NCBI RefSeq assembly: GCF_001544875.2 | Contig: NZ_FCOA02000027.1 | Location: 38,647 to 102,646 of the forward strand | Direction of reading: 5' to 3' | DNA from: Caballeronia hypogeia | GTDB lineage: Bacteria > Pseudomonadota > Gammaproteobacteria > Burkholderiales > Burkholderiaceae | Length of the DNA: 64,000 bases | Shown: piece by piece, positions 43,728 to 53,974 of the stretch | Layout: every line of letters starts with the position of its first letter | How positions within the stretch are numbered: position 1 is the first letter of the stretch | Made by a program: the position numbers and the translations under genes | The notes under the pieces: generated by a model | Told to the model about the DNA's origin: nothing | Seen by the model: only the letters and a program-made list of their open reading frames with translations | The model's database searches: none

Positions 43728-44654
43728 ATGTCAGCCATAGAAATCCGAAACGTCAGGAAGCGCTACAAGGAGCTCCAGGCGCTCAAAGGCGTGAGCCTCA
43801 CGGTGGAAGAGGGCGAGTTCTTCGGCCTGCTCGGCCCGAACGGCGCGGGCAAAACCACGTTGATCAGCATTCTGGCGGGCCTGGCGCGCGCCGACAGCGG
43901 CACGATCTCCGTGCGCGGTCACGATGTCGTCAGCGACTTCCGGGCGGCGCGTCGAGCGCTCGGCATCGTGCCGCAGGAACTGGTGTTCGATCCGTTCTTC
44001 ACGGTGCGCGAGTCGCTGCGCATCCAGTCGGGCTATTTCGGCCTGCGCAACAACGACGACTGGATCGACGAAGTGATGGCCAATCTCGATCTCACCGAGA
44101 AAGCCGACGTCAACACGCGCGCGCTGTCCGGCGGCATGAAGCGCCGCGTGCTGGTGGCGCAGGCGCTGGTGCATCGGCCGCCGGTGATCGTGCTGGACGA
44201 GCCGACCGCGGGCGTCGATGTCGAATTGCGTCAGACGCTCTGGAAGTTCATCTCGCGCCTGAATCGCGAAGGCCACACCATCGTGCTGACGACGCACTAT
44301 CTCGAAGAAGCCGAATCGCTGTGCGACCGTCTCGCGATGCTTCGCCGCGGCGAAGTCGTCGCGCTCGAGCGCACGAGCACGCTGCTGCAGCGTTTCGCGG
44401 GCATGCAGTTGTATCTGCGTTTTTCGAACGGCGTGTTGCCCGCCGAGCTTCGTTCGCTGGAAGTCGATCCGAACGCGGTCGGCGGCGCGCAACACTTGCT
44501 GCGCCTGTCGAGCTACGACGACGTCGAGCCGATTCTCGCGAAATGCCGCGCCGCCGGCTGCACGTTCGATGAAATCGAAGTCCGCAAGGCCGATCTCGAA
44601 GATGTCTTCATGCAGGTGATGAACGGGCCGGAAGTGGTCGAGGGACTTTCATGA
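43728..44654 (+). CDS. ABC-2 type transporter ATPase (YadG-like)
   Basis: A 308-residue ATPase with Walker A GPNGAGKTT, signature ALSGGMKRRVLVAQA, Walker B VIVLDEPTAGVD and H-loop TTHYLEEAESLCDR. The C-terminal extension of about 85 residues is like that of drug or polysaccharide exporters. It pairs with the permease at 44651. The position between the mla and murA genes fits an envelope role, but the substrate is unknown. Confidence 0.88.
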   Translation: MSAIEIRNVRKRYKELQALKGVSLTVEEGEFFGLLGPNGAGKTTLISILAGLARADSGTISVRGHDVVSDFRAARRALGIVPQELVFDPFFTVRESLRIQSGYFGLRNNDDWIDEVMANLDLTEKADVNTRALSGGMKRRVLVAQALVHRPPVIVLDEPTAGVDVELRQTLWKFISRLNREGHTIVLTTHYLEEAESLCDRLAMLRRGEVVALERTSTLLQRFAGMQLYLRFSNGVLPAELRSLEVDPNAVGGAQHLLRLSSYDDVEPILAKCRAAGCTFDEIEVRKADLEDVFMQVMNGPEVVEGLS

Positions 44655-45406
44655 GCGGTTTCCAGACGTTGTTCTACAAGGAGCTGCTGCGCTTCTGGAA
44701 GGTGTCGTTTCAGACCGTGCTCGCGCCGGTGATCACGGCGCTTTTGTATCTGACCATCTTCGGTCACGCCCTGTCGGGACACGTACAGGTATATCCGGGC
44801 GTCGGTTACACGAGCTTTCTCGTGCCCGGGCTCGTGATGATGAGCGTGCTGCAGAACGCGTTCGCGAACAGTTCTTCGTCGTTGATTCAGTCGAAGATCA
44901 CCGGCAATCTGGTGTTCGTGCTGCTGCCGCCCATCGCGCATTGGGAAATGTTCTTCGCTTATGTGCTCGCGTCGGTCGTGCGCGGTCTGAGCGTGGGTCT
45001 GGGCGTGTTCATCGTGACGATATGGTTCATCCCGATGTCTTTTTCCGCGCCGTTCTACATTATTGCGTTCGCGATCCTCGGTTCGGGCATTCTCGGCACG
45101 CTGGGTCTGATCGCGGGCATCTGGGCGGATAAATTCGACCAGCTCGCCGCGTTTCAGAACTTCCTGATCATGCCGCTCACGTTCCTTTCCGGCGTGTTCT
45201 ACTCGACGCACACGCTGCCGCCGCTGTGGCGCGCGGTGTCGCATCTGAATCCGTTCTTCTACATGATCGACGGCTTTCGCTACGGCTTCTTCGGCCTGTC
45301 CGATGTCAATCCGCTGGTGAGCCTCGGCATCGTCGGAGCATTTCTGGCCGTGCTGGCGCTGATCGCCGTGCGACTGCTCGCGAGCGGCTACAAGCTGCGT
45401 CACTAA
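44651..45406 (+). CDS. ABC-2 type transporter permease (YadH-like)
   Basis: A 251-residue six-helix ABC-2 permease beginning MSGFQTLFYKELLRFWKVSFQT. The family features FLVPGLVMMSVLQNAFANSS and the C-terminal LSGVFYSTHTLPPLWRAVSHLNPFFYMIDGFRYG are present. The four-base overlap (ATGA) with the ATPase gene shows they act together. Confidence 0.9.
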   Translation: MSGFQTLFYKELLRFWKVSFQTVLAPVITALLYLTIFGHALSGHVQVYPGVGYTSFLVPGLVMMSVLQNAFANSSSSLIQSKITGNLVFVLLPPIAHWEMFFAYVLASVVRGLSVGLGVFIVTIWFIPMSFSAPFYIIAFAILGSGILGTLGLIAGIWADKFDQLAAFQNFLIMPLTFLSGVFYSTHTLPPLWRAVSHLNPFFYMIDGFRYGFFGLSDVNPLVSLGIVGAFLAVLALIAVRLLASGYKLRH

Positions 45407-45423
45407 TTCAAGGAGACTCTCAC

Positions 45424-45663
45424 ATGTTGCCGACTCCGGAGCAGGTGAAGGACTACATCGCTGGCGGCCTCGCCTGCCAGCATCTCGAAGTGGAAGGCGA
45501 CGGCCAGCACTTCTTTGCAACCATCGTGAGTGATGCGTTCGTCGGCAAGCGGCTGATCGCGCGTCATCAACTGGTTTATGCGGCGCTCGGCGAGCGCATG
45601 AAACAGGAGATTCATGCGCTCAGCATGAAGACCCTCACCCCCGACGAGTGGAAATCGGCCTGA
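45424..45663 (+). CDS. BolA/IbaG family protein
   Basis: A 79-residue BolA-superfamily protein. The sequence GDGQHFFATIVSDAFVGKRLIARHQLVYAALGERM carries the BolA helix-turn-helix and the conserved RHQLVY histidine, closest to IbaG/YrbA, which is encoded beside murA in many proteobacteria. Such proteins partner monothiol glutaredoxins in Fe-S handling. AAGGAG lies upstream of the ATG at 45424. Confidence 0.9.
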   Translation: MLPTPEQVKDYIAGGLACQHLEVEGDGQHFFATIVSDAFVGKRLIARHQLVYAALGERMKQEIHALSMKTLTPDEWKSA

Positions 45664-45815
45664 ATCCACCCGGCGAAGCCAACTCAGGTCATACGACTCA
45701 ACCAAGCAACACCGGCATCACCGGCAGACAAAGGCTGTACATAGTGCGATTCATTCAAGATAACCGCGGCGCCGAATCCGGCACTGCAGGAAGCTCGGTC
45801 GAAGGACAAGCAAGC

Positions 45816-47087
45816 ATGGATAAACTGGTCATCACGGGGGGCAGCAAGCTCTCCGGCGAAATCACCGTCTCGGGCGCGAAGAACGCGGCTTTGCCCATTC
45901 TCTGCGCGAGCCTTCTCACTGCCGACGACGTCCATCTGTCGAACGTGCCGAATCTCCAGGACGTGCGCACGATGGTCAAGCTGCTACGCCAGATGGGCGT
46001 GCAGTCCGAAGTGTCCGGCGACGGCCGCGTGAGCCTGAACGCATCGAAGGTCGACAAGCTGATTGCGCCGTATGAAATGGTCAAGACCATGCGCGCGTCG
46101 ATTCTTGTACTCGGGCCGCTGGTCGCGCGCTTCGGCGAAGCGAAGGTGTCGCTGCCCGGCGGCTGCGCGATCGGTGCGCGTCCGGTCGATCAGCACATCA
46201 AGGGCCTGCAGGCGATGGGCGCCGAGATCAACATCGAGCACGGCTTCATCGAGGCGCGCGCGAAGCGTCTGAAGGGCGCGCGCATCATCACAGACATGAT
46301 CACGGTCACCGGCACCGAAAACCTGCTGATGGCGGCGGTGCTGGCCGAAGGCGAGACGGTCATCGAGAACGCGGCGCGCGAGCCGGAAGTCTCCGACCTG
46401 GCGCACCTGCTCGTGAAGATGGGCGCGAAGATCGACGGCATCGGCACGGATCGTCTGGTGATTCAGGGCGTCGACAAGCTGCATGGCGCGAAGCACGACG
46501 TCGTGCCGGATCGCATCGAAGCGGGCACGTTCCTGTGCGCGGTCGCGGCCGCGGGCGGCGACGTCACGCTGCGTCGCGTGAGCTCGCATCTGCTCGACGC
46601 AGTAACGGCCAAGCTGCGCGAGGCTGGCGTCAGCATCGAGGAAGGCGACGACTGGATGCGTGTGCGCATGAACAAGCGCGCCGACGCGGTGAACATCCGC
46701 ACCTCCGAATACCCCGCGTTCCCGACCGACATGCAGGCGCAGTTCATGGCGCTCAACACGATTGCGAACGGCACCTCGCAAGTGGTCGAGACGATCTTCG
46801 AGAATCGCTTCATGCACGTGCAGGAGCTGAACCGTCTCGGCGCGAGCATCACGATCGACGGCAATACCGCGCTCGTCGCGGGCGTCGAAAAGCTCTCGGG
46901 CGCGAAGGTGATGGCGACCGACCTGCGCGCGTCCGCGAGCCTCGTGATTGCCGCGATGTGCGCGGACGGCGAGACGCTCATCGACCGCATCTACCATCTG
47001 GATCGCGGCTACGACCGCATGGAAACGAAGCTGACGGCTGTGGGCGCGAACGTGCGCCGCATCAAGGGCAGCGGGAGCGAGCAATGA
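45816..47087 (+). CDS. murA: UDP-N-acetylglucosamine 1-carboxyvinyltransferase
   Basis: A 423-residue cytosolic enzyme that transfers enolpyruvate to UDP-GlcNAc, the first committed step of peptidoglycan synthesis. It starts MDKLVITGGSKLSGEI with the conserved GAKNAALPI (Lys and Asn of the active site). The reactive cysteine loop, usually near residue 115, reads SLPGGCAIGARPVDQH. Also seen are FPTDMQAQFMAL and the final RGYDRMETKLTAVGA. The start at 45816 matches the family; the preceding 152 nt hold no other gene. The stop overlaps hisG. Confidence 0.97.
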   Translation: MDKLVITGGSKLSGEITVSGAKNAALPILCASLLTADDVHLSNVPNLQDVRTMVKLLRQMGVQSEVSGDGRVSLNASKVDKLIAPYEMVKTMRASILVLGPLVARFGEAKVSLPGGCAIGARPVDQHIKGLQAMGAEINIEHGFIEARAKRLKGARIITDMITVTGTENLLMAAVLAEGETVIENAAREPEVSDLAHLLVKMGAKIDGIGTDRLVIQGVDKLHGAKHDVVPDRIEAGTFLCAVAAAGGDVTLRRVSSHLLDAVTAKLREAGVSIEEGDDWMRVRMNKRADAVNIRTSEYPAFPTDMQAQFMALNTIANGTSQVVETIFENRFMHVQELNRLGASITIDGNTALVAGVEKLSGAKVMATDLRASASLVIAAMCADGETLIDRIYHLDRGYDRMETKLTAVGANVRRIKGSGSEQ

Positions 47088-47776
47088 GTTCGGTGCCACA
47101 GACGTCTTCCTCGGTCGAACCCAGCGCGCCGCTCACGCTCGCGCTTTCGAAAGGGCGTATCTTCGAGGAAACCTTGCCGCTGCTCGAAGCGGCCGGCGTG
47201 CAGGTGGCCGAAGATCCTGAAAGTTCGCGCAAGCTGATCCTGCCGACCACGAACCCGAACCTGCGCGTGATCATCGTGCGCGCGACCGATGTGCCGACTT
47301 ACGTCGAATACGGCGCGGCGGATTTCGGCGTGGCGGGCAAGGACGTTCTGATCGAGCACGGCGGCAGCGGCCTGTATCAGCCGGTCGATCTGGACATCGC
47401 GCGTTGCCGCATGTCGGTGGCGGTGAAGGCGGGCTTCGACTATGCGAACGCGGTGCGCCAGGGCGCGCGCCTGAAGGTCGCGACCAAGTACACGGAAACC
47501 GCGCGTCAGCATTTCGCGGCGAAGGGCGTGCACGTCGATCTGATCAAGCTGTATGGCTCAATGGAGCTCGCGCCGCTCGTGGGTCTGGCCGATGCAATCG
47601 TCGATCTGGTCAGCTCGGGCGGTACGCTCAGGGCGAACAACCTCGTCGAAGTCGAAGAGATCATGCAGATTTCCTCGCGCCTCGTCGTGAACCAGGCGGC
47701 GCTGAAGCTCAAGCGCGCGGCGCTCAAGCCGTTCCTGGACGCCTTCGAGCGCGCCACGGTCAGCAAGGGAAATTAG
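47084..47776 (+). CDS. hisG: ATP phosphoribosyltransferase catalytic subunit, short form
   Basis: A 230-residue enzyme catalysing the first step of histidine synthesis (ATP + PRPP). Motifs include LALSKGRIFEETLPLL, GKDVLIEHG and the PRPP-binding ADAIVDLVSSGGTLRANNL. It lacks the C-terminal ACT-like domain of the ~300-residue long form, so it needs the regulatory partner HisZ, which is not in this window. The start overlaps the murA stop (ATGA). Confidence 0.96.
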   Translation: MSSVPQTSSSVEPSAPLTLALSKGRIFEETLPLLEAAGVQVAEDPESSRKLILPTTNPNLRVIIVRATDVPTYVEYGAADFGVAGKDVLIEHGGSGLYQPVDLDIARCRMSVAVKAGFDYANAVRQGARLKVATKYTETARQHFAAKGVHVDLIKLYGSMELAPLVGLADAIVDLVSSGGTLRANNLVEVEEIMQISSRLVVNQAALKLKRAALKPFLDAFERATVSKGN

Positions 47777-47822
47777 GCGGGCCGCACGCGGCGGCGCGCC
47801 ATCAGCAAAACGGAAAACCAGC

Positions 47823-49145
47823 ATGTCTATCAAGATTCGCAAACTCGATTCCAGCACCGGTGGTTTTCAGAAGGCGCTGCGCGCGGTTCTCGCGTTCGAA
47901 GCGAGCGAAGATGAAGCAATCGAGCGCTCGGTCGCGCAAATCCTCGCCGATGTAAAAGCGCGGGGTGACGTGGCCGTGCTCGAATACACCAACAAGTTCG
48001 ATCGCCTGAAGGCCGACAGCGTCGCGGCGCTCGAACTGCCGCTCTCCGAAATGGAAGCCGCCCTCGAAGGCCTGGAGCCGAAACGCCGCGCGGCGCTCGA
48101 AGCGGCGGCGGCGCGCGTGCGCGGCTATCACGAGAAGCAGCGCATCGAGTGCGGCAGCCATAGCTGGCAATACACCGAAGCCGACGGCACCGTGCTCGGC
48201 CAGAAAGTCACGCCGCTGGATCGCGCGGGTATCTACGTGCCGGGCGGCAAGGCGGCGTATCCGTCGTCGGTGCTGATGAACGCGATTCCGGCGCGCGTCG
48301 CGGGCGTGAAGGAAATCGTCATGGTCGTGCCGACGCCCGATGGCGTGAAGAATCCGCTCGTGCTTGCGGCGGCGCTGATCGGCGGCGTGGATCGCGTGTT
48401 TACGATCGGCGGCGCGCAGGCGGTCGCGGCGCTCGCCTACGGCACGGAAAGCGTTCCGGCGGTCGACAAGATCTGCGGCCCGGGCAACGCATATGTCGCA
48501 TCGGCGAAGCGTCGCGTGTTCGGCACCGTGGGCATCGACATGATCGCGGGGCCATCCGAAATTCTCGTGATTTGCGACGCCACCACCGATCCGCGCTGGG
48601 TCGCGATGGACCTGTTCTCGCAAGCGGAGCACGACGAGCTCGCGCAATCCATCCTGCTATGCCCGGACGACGACTTCATCCAGCGCGTGGAAGACGCGAT
48701 CGTCGAACTGTTGCCGTCGATGCCGCGTCGCGATGTCATCCAGCGTTCGATCGAAGATCGCGGCGCGCTCATCAAGGTGAAGGACATGGCCGAAGCGTGC
48801 GCGATCGCGAACGACATCGCGCCGGAGCACCTGGAGATTTCCGCGCTCGATCCGCATCAGTGGGCCGCGCAGATTCACAATGCGGGCGCAATGTTCCTCG
48901 GTCGGTATACGAGCGAAAGCCTCGGCGATTACTGCGCCGGTCCGAACCACGTGCTGCCGACTTCGCGCACGGCGCGTTTCTCGTCGCCGCTCGGCGTGTA
49001 CGATTTCATGAAGCGTTCGAGCGTGATCGAAGTGAGCGCGGAAGGCGCGCAGACGCTCGGCGAAATCGCGGCGGAACTGGCTTACGGCGAAGGCTTGCAG
49101 GCGCATGCGAAGAGCGCCGAGTATCGAATGAAAAACATCGGCTGA
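47823..49145 (+). CDS. hisD: Histidinol dehydrogenase
   Basis: A 440-residue zinc enzyme oxidising L-histidinol to L-histidine in two NAD-dependent steps. Motifs are VTPLDRAGIYVPGGKAAYPS, CGPGNAYVASAKR, DMIAGPSEILV, the metal and catalytic region DLFSQAEHDELAQS, and PEHLEI with NAGAMFLG. Complete, of normal length, 46 nt after hisG. Confidence 0.97.
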   Translation: MSIKIRKLDSSTGGFQKALRAVLAFEASEDEAIERSVAQILADVKARGDVAVLEYTNKFDRLKADSVAALELPLSEMEAALEGLEPKRRAALEAAAARVRGYHEKQRIECGSHSWQYTEADGTVLGQKVTPLDRAGIYVPGGKAAYPSSVLMNAIPARVAGVKEIVMVVPTPDGVKNPLVLAAALIGGVDRVFTIGGAQAVAALAYGTESVPAVDKICGPGNAYVASAKRRVFGTVGIDMIAGPSEILVICDATTDPRWVAMDLFSQAEHDELAQSILLCPDDDFIQRVEDAIVELLPSMPRRDVIQRSIEDRGALIKVKDMAEACAIANDIAPEHLEISALDPHQWAAQIHNAGAMFLGRYTSESLGDYCAGPNHVLPTSRTARFSSPLGVYDFMKRSSVIEVSAEGAQTLGEIAAELAYGEGLQAHAKSAEYRMKNIG

Positions 49146-49218
49146 AGCGGGCCGGTCCGAACGAACGAGGCGGCCTGAGAGCCGCCATCCAGAACCGGTG
49201 AGAGAGCGCCGGGAAATC

Positions 49219-50292
49219 ATGACGACTGCACAAGACATCATCCGTTCCGACGTCCTCGCGATGACGAGCTATCCCGTGCCCGATTCCACGGGCCTGATCA
49301 AGCTCGACGCGATGGAGAATCCCTACACGCTGCCCGCCGATCTTGCGCAAAAGCTTGGCGAGCATCTGGCGGGCGTCGCGCTGAACCGCTATCCCGCGCC
49401 GCGCCCCGCCGAATTGCTTGCGAAGCTCAAGCGCGCGATGAACGTGCCCGCACGCTGTGACGTGCTGCTAGGCAACGGCTCGGACGAACTGATCAGCATG
49501 CTGTCGGTCGCGTGCTCGAAGCCGGGCGCGAAGGTGGTGGCGCCGGCGCCGGGCTTCGTGATGTATGAGATGTCGGCGAAGTTCGCGCATCTGGAGTTCA
49601 TCGGCGTGCCGCTCAACGCCGACTTCACGCTCGACGCCGACGCGCTCATCGCCGCCATCGAAGAACACGCGCCCGCGCTCGTCTATCTCGCGTATCCGAA
49701 CAATCCGACCGGCACGCTCTACGAGGACGCCGACATGGAGCACGTGATCGCCGCGGCGAAGAAGAGTCTCGTTGTGATCGACGAGGCGTATCAGCCGTTC
49801 GCGGAGAAAAGCTGGATGCCGCGCGCGGCGGACTTCGACAACGTCGTCGTGATGCGCACGGTGTCGAAGCTCGGCCTCGCCGGCATCCGGCTCGGCTACA
49901 TGGCGGGACGCCCCGAATGGATCATTCAGTTCGACAAGGTGCGTCCGCCGTACAACATCAACGTGCTCACGCAGGCGACCGCCGATTTCCTGCTCGATCA
50001 CCTTGACGTGCTCGACGCGCAGGCCGCCGAATTGCGCGCCGAACGCGCGAAACTCGCGCGCGAAGTCGCCGCGTTGCCGAACATGACGGTGTTCCCGAGC
50101 GCGGGCAACTTCCTGCTCGTGCGCGTGCCGGATGCGGCCGTGGCTTTCGAAACCCTTCTGACTTCGCGGGTTTTGATCAAAAACGTGGGTAAAATGCATC
50201 CATTGCTGGCTAATTGCGTGCGTTTGACGGTCGGCACGGCCGAAGAAAACGCGCAAATGGTCGCGGCGCTCAAAAAACTCGCGCTCAACTGA
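49219..50292 (+). CDS. hisC: Histidinol-phosphate aminotransferase
   Basis: A 357-residue fold-type I PLP enzyme that aminates imidazole acetol phosphate. Landmarks are KLDAMENPYTLP, the GNGSDELI cofactor loop, YPNNPTGTLY, DEAYQPF and the PLP lysine in RTVSKLGLAGIRLGY. The ATG at 49219 is preferred over an in-frame GTG seven codons upstream. Confidence 0.96.
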   Translation: MTTAQDIIRSDVLAMTSYPVPDSTGLIKLDAMENPYTLPADLAQKLGEHLAGVALNRYPAPRPAELLAKLKRAMNVPARCDVLLGNGSDELISMLSVACSKPGAKVVAPAPGFVMYEMSAKFAHLEFIGVPLNADFTLDADALIAAIEEHAPALVYLAYPNNPTGTLYEDADMEHVIAAAKKSLVVIDEAYQPFAEKSWMPRAADFDNVVVMRTVSKLGLAGIRLGYMAGRPEWIIQFDKVRPPYNINVLTQATADFLLDHLDVLDAQAAELRAERAKLAREVAALPNMTVFPSAGNFLLVRVPDAAVAFETLLTSRVLIKNVGKMHPLLANCVRLTVGTAEENAQMVAALKKLALN

Positions 50293-50324
50293 ATCCCACT
50301 CTCGACAAGTTCCAAGGAATCACC

Positions 50325-50912
50325 ATGCGCATTGCGGAAGTCGTTCGCAACACCAGCGAAACGCAGATCCGTGTGAAGCTCGATCTGGACGGCACCGGCA
50401 AGCAGAAGCTCGCCACCGGCGTCCCGTTCCTCGATCACATGCTCGACCAGATCGCCCGTCACGGGCTCATCGATCTCGACATCGAAGCGCATGGCGACCT
50501 CCATATCGACGATCACCATACCGTCGAAGACACGGGTATCACGCTCGGGATGGCCATTGCGAAGGCCATCGGCGACCGCAAGGGCATTCGCCGCTACGGC
50601 CATTCGTACGTGCCGCTGGACGAAGCGCTGTCGCGCGTCGTCATCGATTTTTCGGGGCGGCCGGGGCTGGAGTTCCACGTACCGTTCACGCGCGCGCGCA
50701 TCGGCACGTTCGACGTCGATCTCACCATCGAATTTTTCCGTGGCTTCGTGAATCACGCGGGCGTGACGCTGCATATCGACAATCTGCGCGGCATCAACGC
50801 GCATCATCAGGTCGAGACCGTGTTCAAGGCGTTCGGCCGCGCGCTGCGCATGGCCTGCGAAGTGGACGAACGCGCGGCGGGGCAGATTCCGTCGACCAAG
50901 GGCAGCCTCTGA
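50325..50912 (+). CDS. hisB: Imidazoleglycerol-phosphate dehydratase
   Basis: A 195-residue manganese enzyme. Both metal-binding duplicates are visible: FLDHMLDQIARHG with HIDDHHTVEDTGI, and later EFFRGFVNHAGVTLH with GINAHHQVETVFKA. It is monofunctional, without the phosphatase domain found in the E. coli enzyme. AAGGAA lies seven bases before the ATG at 50325. Confidence 0.97.
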   Translation: MRIAEVVRNTSETQIRVKLDLDGTGKQKLATGVPFLDHMLDQIARHGLIDLDIEAHGDLHIDDHHTVEDTGITLGMAIAKAIGDRKGIRRYGHSYVPLDEALSRVVIDFSGRPGLEFHVPFTRARIGTFDVDLTIEFFRGFVNHAGVTLHIDNLRGINAHHQVETVFKAFGRALRMACEVDERAAGQIPSTKGSL

Positions 50913-50955
50913 TCGACGCACGCGGGTTCGGCGCGTGAAACGCGTCGAAAGCACG

Positions 50956-51576
50956 ATGGATCTGTTCAAGTCGTTTATCTCATTGCTCGCGCTGATCAAC
51001 CCGATCGGCGCGATACCGTTTTTTCTCAGCCTCACCTCGCAGCAATCCGACCTCGAAAGACGCAACACGATTCGCGTCGCCTCGATTTCGGTGTTCTGCG
51101 TGATCGCTGTGACGGCGCTGCTCGGGCAGCAGATCATCGCGTTCTTCGGCATTTCGGTCGGGTCGTTCGAAGTGGGCGGCGGCATCATCATGCTGCTCAT
51201 GGCGATCAGCATGTTGAACGCGCAGGTCGGCAACGCGCGCTCGACGCCGGAAGAACGCATGGAAGCCGAGGAGCGCAACAGCATCGCGGTCGTGCCGCTC
51301 GCGATTCCGCTGCTCACCGGCCCGGGTTCGATCAGCACGGTGATCGTCTATGCTGCCAATGCGCAGCATTGGTACGACCGCTTCGGGCTCGTCTTGCTGG
51401 GCGCGATCATCGCGGGACTGTGCTTCGGCGCGCTGAATCTGGCGGAGCCGATCGCGCGCGTGGTCGGGCGCACCGGAATCAATATCGGCACGCGTCTCAT
51501 GGGTTTGATGTTGTCCGCGCTGGCGGTGGAGTTCATCGTCAACGGGTTGAAGGCCTTGATGCCATCTTTGAAATGA
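50956..51576 (+). CDS. MarC family integral membrane protein
   Basis: A 206-residue protein with six predicted helices, beginning DLFKSFISLLALINPIGAIPFFLSL, with the family motif VVPLAIPLLTGPGSISTVIV in the middle and GTRLMGLMLSALAVEFIVNGL at the end. The MarC family's function is unknown; the old link to multiple antibiotic resistance was withdrawn. A GTG seven codons upstream (50935) is an alternative start. It interrupts the his genes and overlaps hisH by four bases, so it is co-expressed with them. Confidence 0.9.
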   Translation: MDLFKSFISLLALINPIGAIPFFLSLTSQQSDLERRNTIRVASISVFCVIAVTALLGQQIIAFFGISVGSFEVGGGIIMLLMAISMLNAQVGNARSTPEERMEAEERNSIAVVPLAIPLLTGPGSISTVIVYAANAQHWYDRFGLVLLGAIIAGLCFGALNLAEPIARVVGRTGINIGTRLMGLMLSALAVEFIVNGLKALMPSLK

Positions 51577-52214
51577 AAACTTCGATTGCGATTGTTGATT
51601 ACGGAATGGGCAACCTGCGCTCGGTGTATCAGGCGCTGAAGAAGGCTGCCCCCGAGGCGGATGTGGCGATCGTCGCTCAGCCCGAAGGCATCCGCGCGGC
51701 GGATCGCGTGGTGCTGCCCGGTCAGGGCGCGATGCGCGACTGCATGGGCCATCTGGCCGAATCCGGCCTGCAGGAAGCGGTGATGCAGGCGGCGCGCGAA
51801 AAGCCGATGCTCGGCGTGTGCGTCGGCGAGCAGATGCTGTTCGACTGGAGCGAGGAAGGCGACACGAAGGGACTCGGCCTGCTGCCCGGCAAAGTGGTGC
51901 GCTTCCAGCTCGACGGCCTGCTGCAGGACGACGGCTCGCGCTTCAAGGTGCCGCAGATGGGCTGGAACCGCGTCCGGCAAACGCAGCAACACCCGATCTG
52001 GGACGGCGTCGCGGACGGCGCGTTCTTCTATTTCGTGCACAGCTATTACGTGGTGCCGGACAATCCGGCGCACACCTCGGGCGAAACCGTGTATGGCGGC
52101 GCTTTCACGTCGGCGGTGGCGCGCGACAATATCTTCGCGACTCAGTTTCATCCGGAGAAAAGCGCCGACGCCGGCCTGCGCCTGTACCGCAATTTCGTGC
52201 ACTGGAACCCGTGA
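51573..52214 (+). CDS. hisH: Imidazole glycerol phosphate synthase, glutaminase subunit
   Basis: A 213-residue class I glutamine amidotransferase that supplies ammonia to HisF. The nucleophile Cys83 is in LGVCVGEQMLF, and the catalytic His and Glu are in TQFHPEKSAD. It also shows DYGMGNLRSV and VPQMGWN. The start overlaps the marC stop. Confidence 0.96.
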   Translation: MKTSIAIVDYGMGNLRSVYQALKKAAPEADVAIVAQPEGIRAADRVVLPGQGAMRDCMGHLAESGLQEAVMQAAREKPMLGVCVGEQMLFDWSEEGDTKGLGLLPGKVVRFQLDGLLQDDGSRFKVPQMGWNRVRQTQQHPIWDGVADGAFFYFVHSYYVVPDNPAHTSGETVYGGAFTSAVARDNIFATQFHPEKSADAGLRLYRNFVHWNP

Positions 52215-52366
52215 AACGCCGCGCACGCCTAGCGTTTTCGCTGATTACGACGTGCGCATGACCGTTGCAAGACTTGTACTACACTAGCGAGACGGCCGGC
52301 GGAAAGGCATTAAAGACCGCACCCGCGCCGTTTTGATCAACTCCACCCAGAAAATACGCGATACCT

Positions 52367-53119
52367 ATGCTGCTCATTCCGGCCATCGATCTTAAGGACG
52401 GTCAGTGCGTGCGCCTCAAGCAGGGCGATATGGACCAGGCGACCATTTTTTCAGAAGATCCGGCAGCCATGGCCCGACATTGGGTCGATCGCGGCGCGCG
52501 GCGTCTGCATCTGGTCGATCTGAACGGCGCCTTCGCCGGCAAACCGAGAAACGGCGACGCGATTCGCGCGATCATCGACGAAGTGGGCAACGAGATTCCA
52601 GTGCAACTGGGCGGCGGCATCCGCGATCTCGAAACCATCGAGCGCTATCTCGATGACGGCCTCTCGTACGTGATCATCGGCACGGCGGCGGTGAAGAATC
52701 CCGGCTTTCTGCAGGACGCGTGCAGCGCGTTCGGGGGACACATCATCGTCGGACTGGATGCCAAGGACGGCAAGGTCGCAACCGACGGCTGGAGCAAGCT
52801 GACCGGCCACGAAGTCGTGGACCTCGCGCGCAAGTTCGAGGACTACGGCTGCGAGTCGATCATCTACACGGATATCGGCCGCGACGGCATGCTTCAGGGC
52901 ATCAACATCGAAGCGACCGTGCGTCTCGCGAAAGCGGTGAAAATTCCGGTCATCGCGAGCGGCGGGCTGTCGAGCATCGCGGATATCGAATCGCTTTGCG
53001 AAGTCGAGGGTGACGGCGTCGAAGGTGTCATCTGCGGCCGCGCGATCTACTCCGGCGATCTCGATTTCAAGGCCGCTCAAACGCGCGCCGACGCGCTGCG
53101 CGAGGCCGACGGCGCTTGA
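52367..53119 (+). CDS. hisA: ProFAR isomerase HisA
   Basis: A 250-residue TIM barrel that isomerises the aminoaldose ProFAR to the ketose PRFAR. Catalytic Asp8 is in PAIDLKDGQCVRL, and the second half has TDIGRDGMLQG with the matching Asp. VQLGGGIRDLE and ASGGLSSIADIE bind phosphates. The 152-nt gap from hisH shows no clear promoter or terminator. Confidence 0.97.
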   Translation: MLLIPAIDLKDGQCVRLKQGDMDQATIFSEDPAAMARHWVDRGARRLHLVDLNGAFAGKPRNGDAIRAIIDEVGNEIPVQLGGGIRDLETIERYLDDGLSYVIIGTAAVKNPGFLQDACSAFGGHIIVGLDAKDGKVATDGWSKLTGHEVVDLARKFEDYGCESIIYTDIGRDGMLQGINIEATVRLAKAVKIPVIASGGLSSIADIESLCEVEGDGVEGVICGRAIYSGDLDFKAAQTRADALREADGA

Positions 53120-53197
53120 AAACGCCCGGGCGCGAGCACATCTGAGCAGCACAACGGGCGGCCGCGACGCCGCCCTTACTTCGTAAGTGGCAAGAAC

Positions 53198-53971
<774 letters not shown>

Positions 53972-53974
53972 GCG

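Noticed and set aside
43728..45406. A dedicated lipid or LPS exporter tied to mla
   Set aside because: The ATPase-permease pair is only generic YadG/YadH-type; position alone does not justify naming a substrate.
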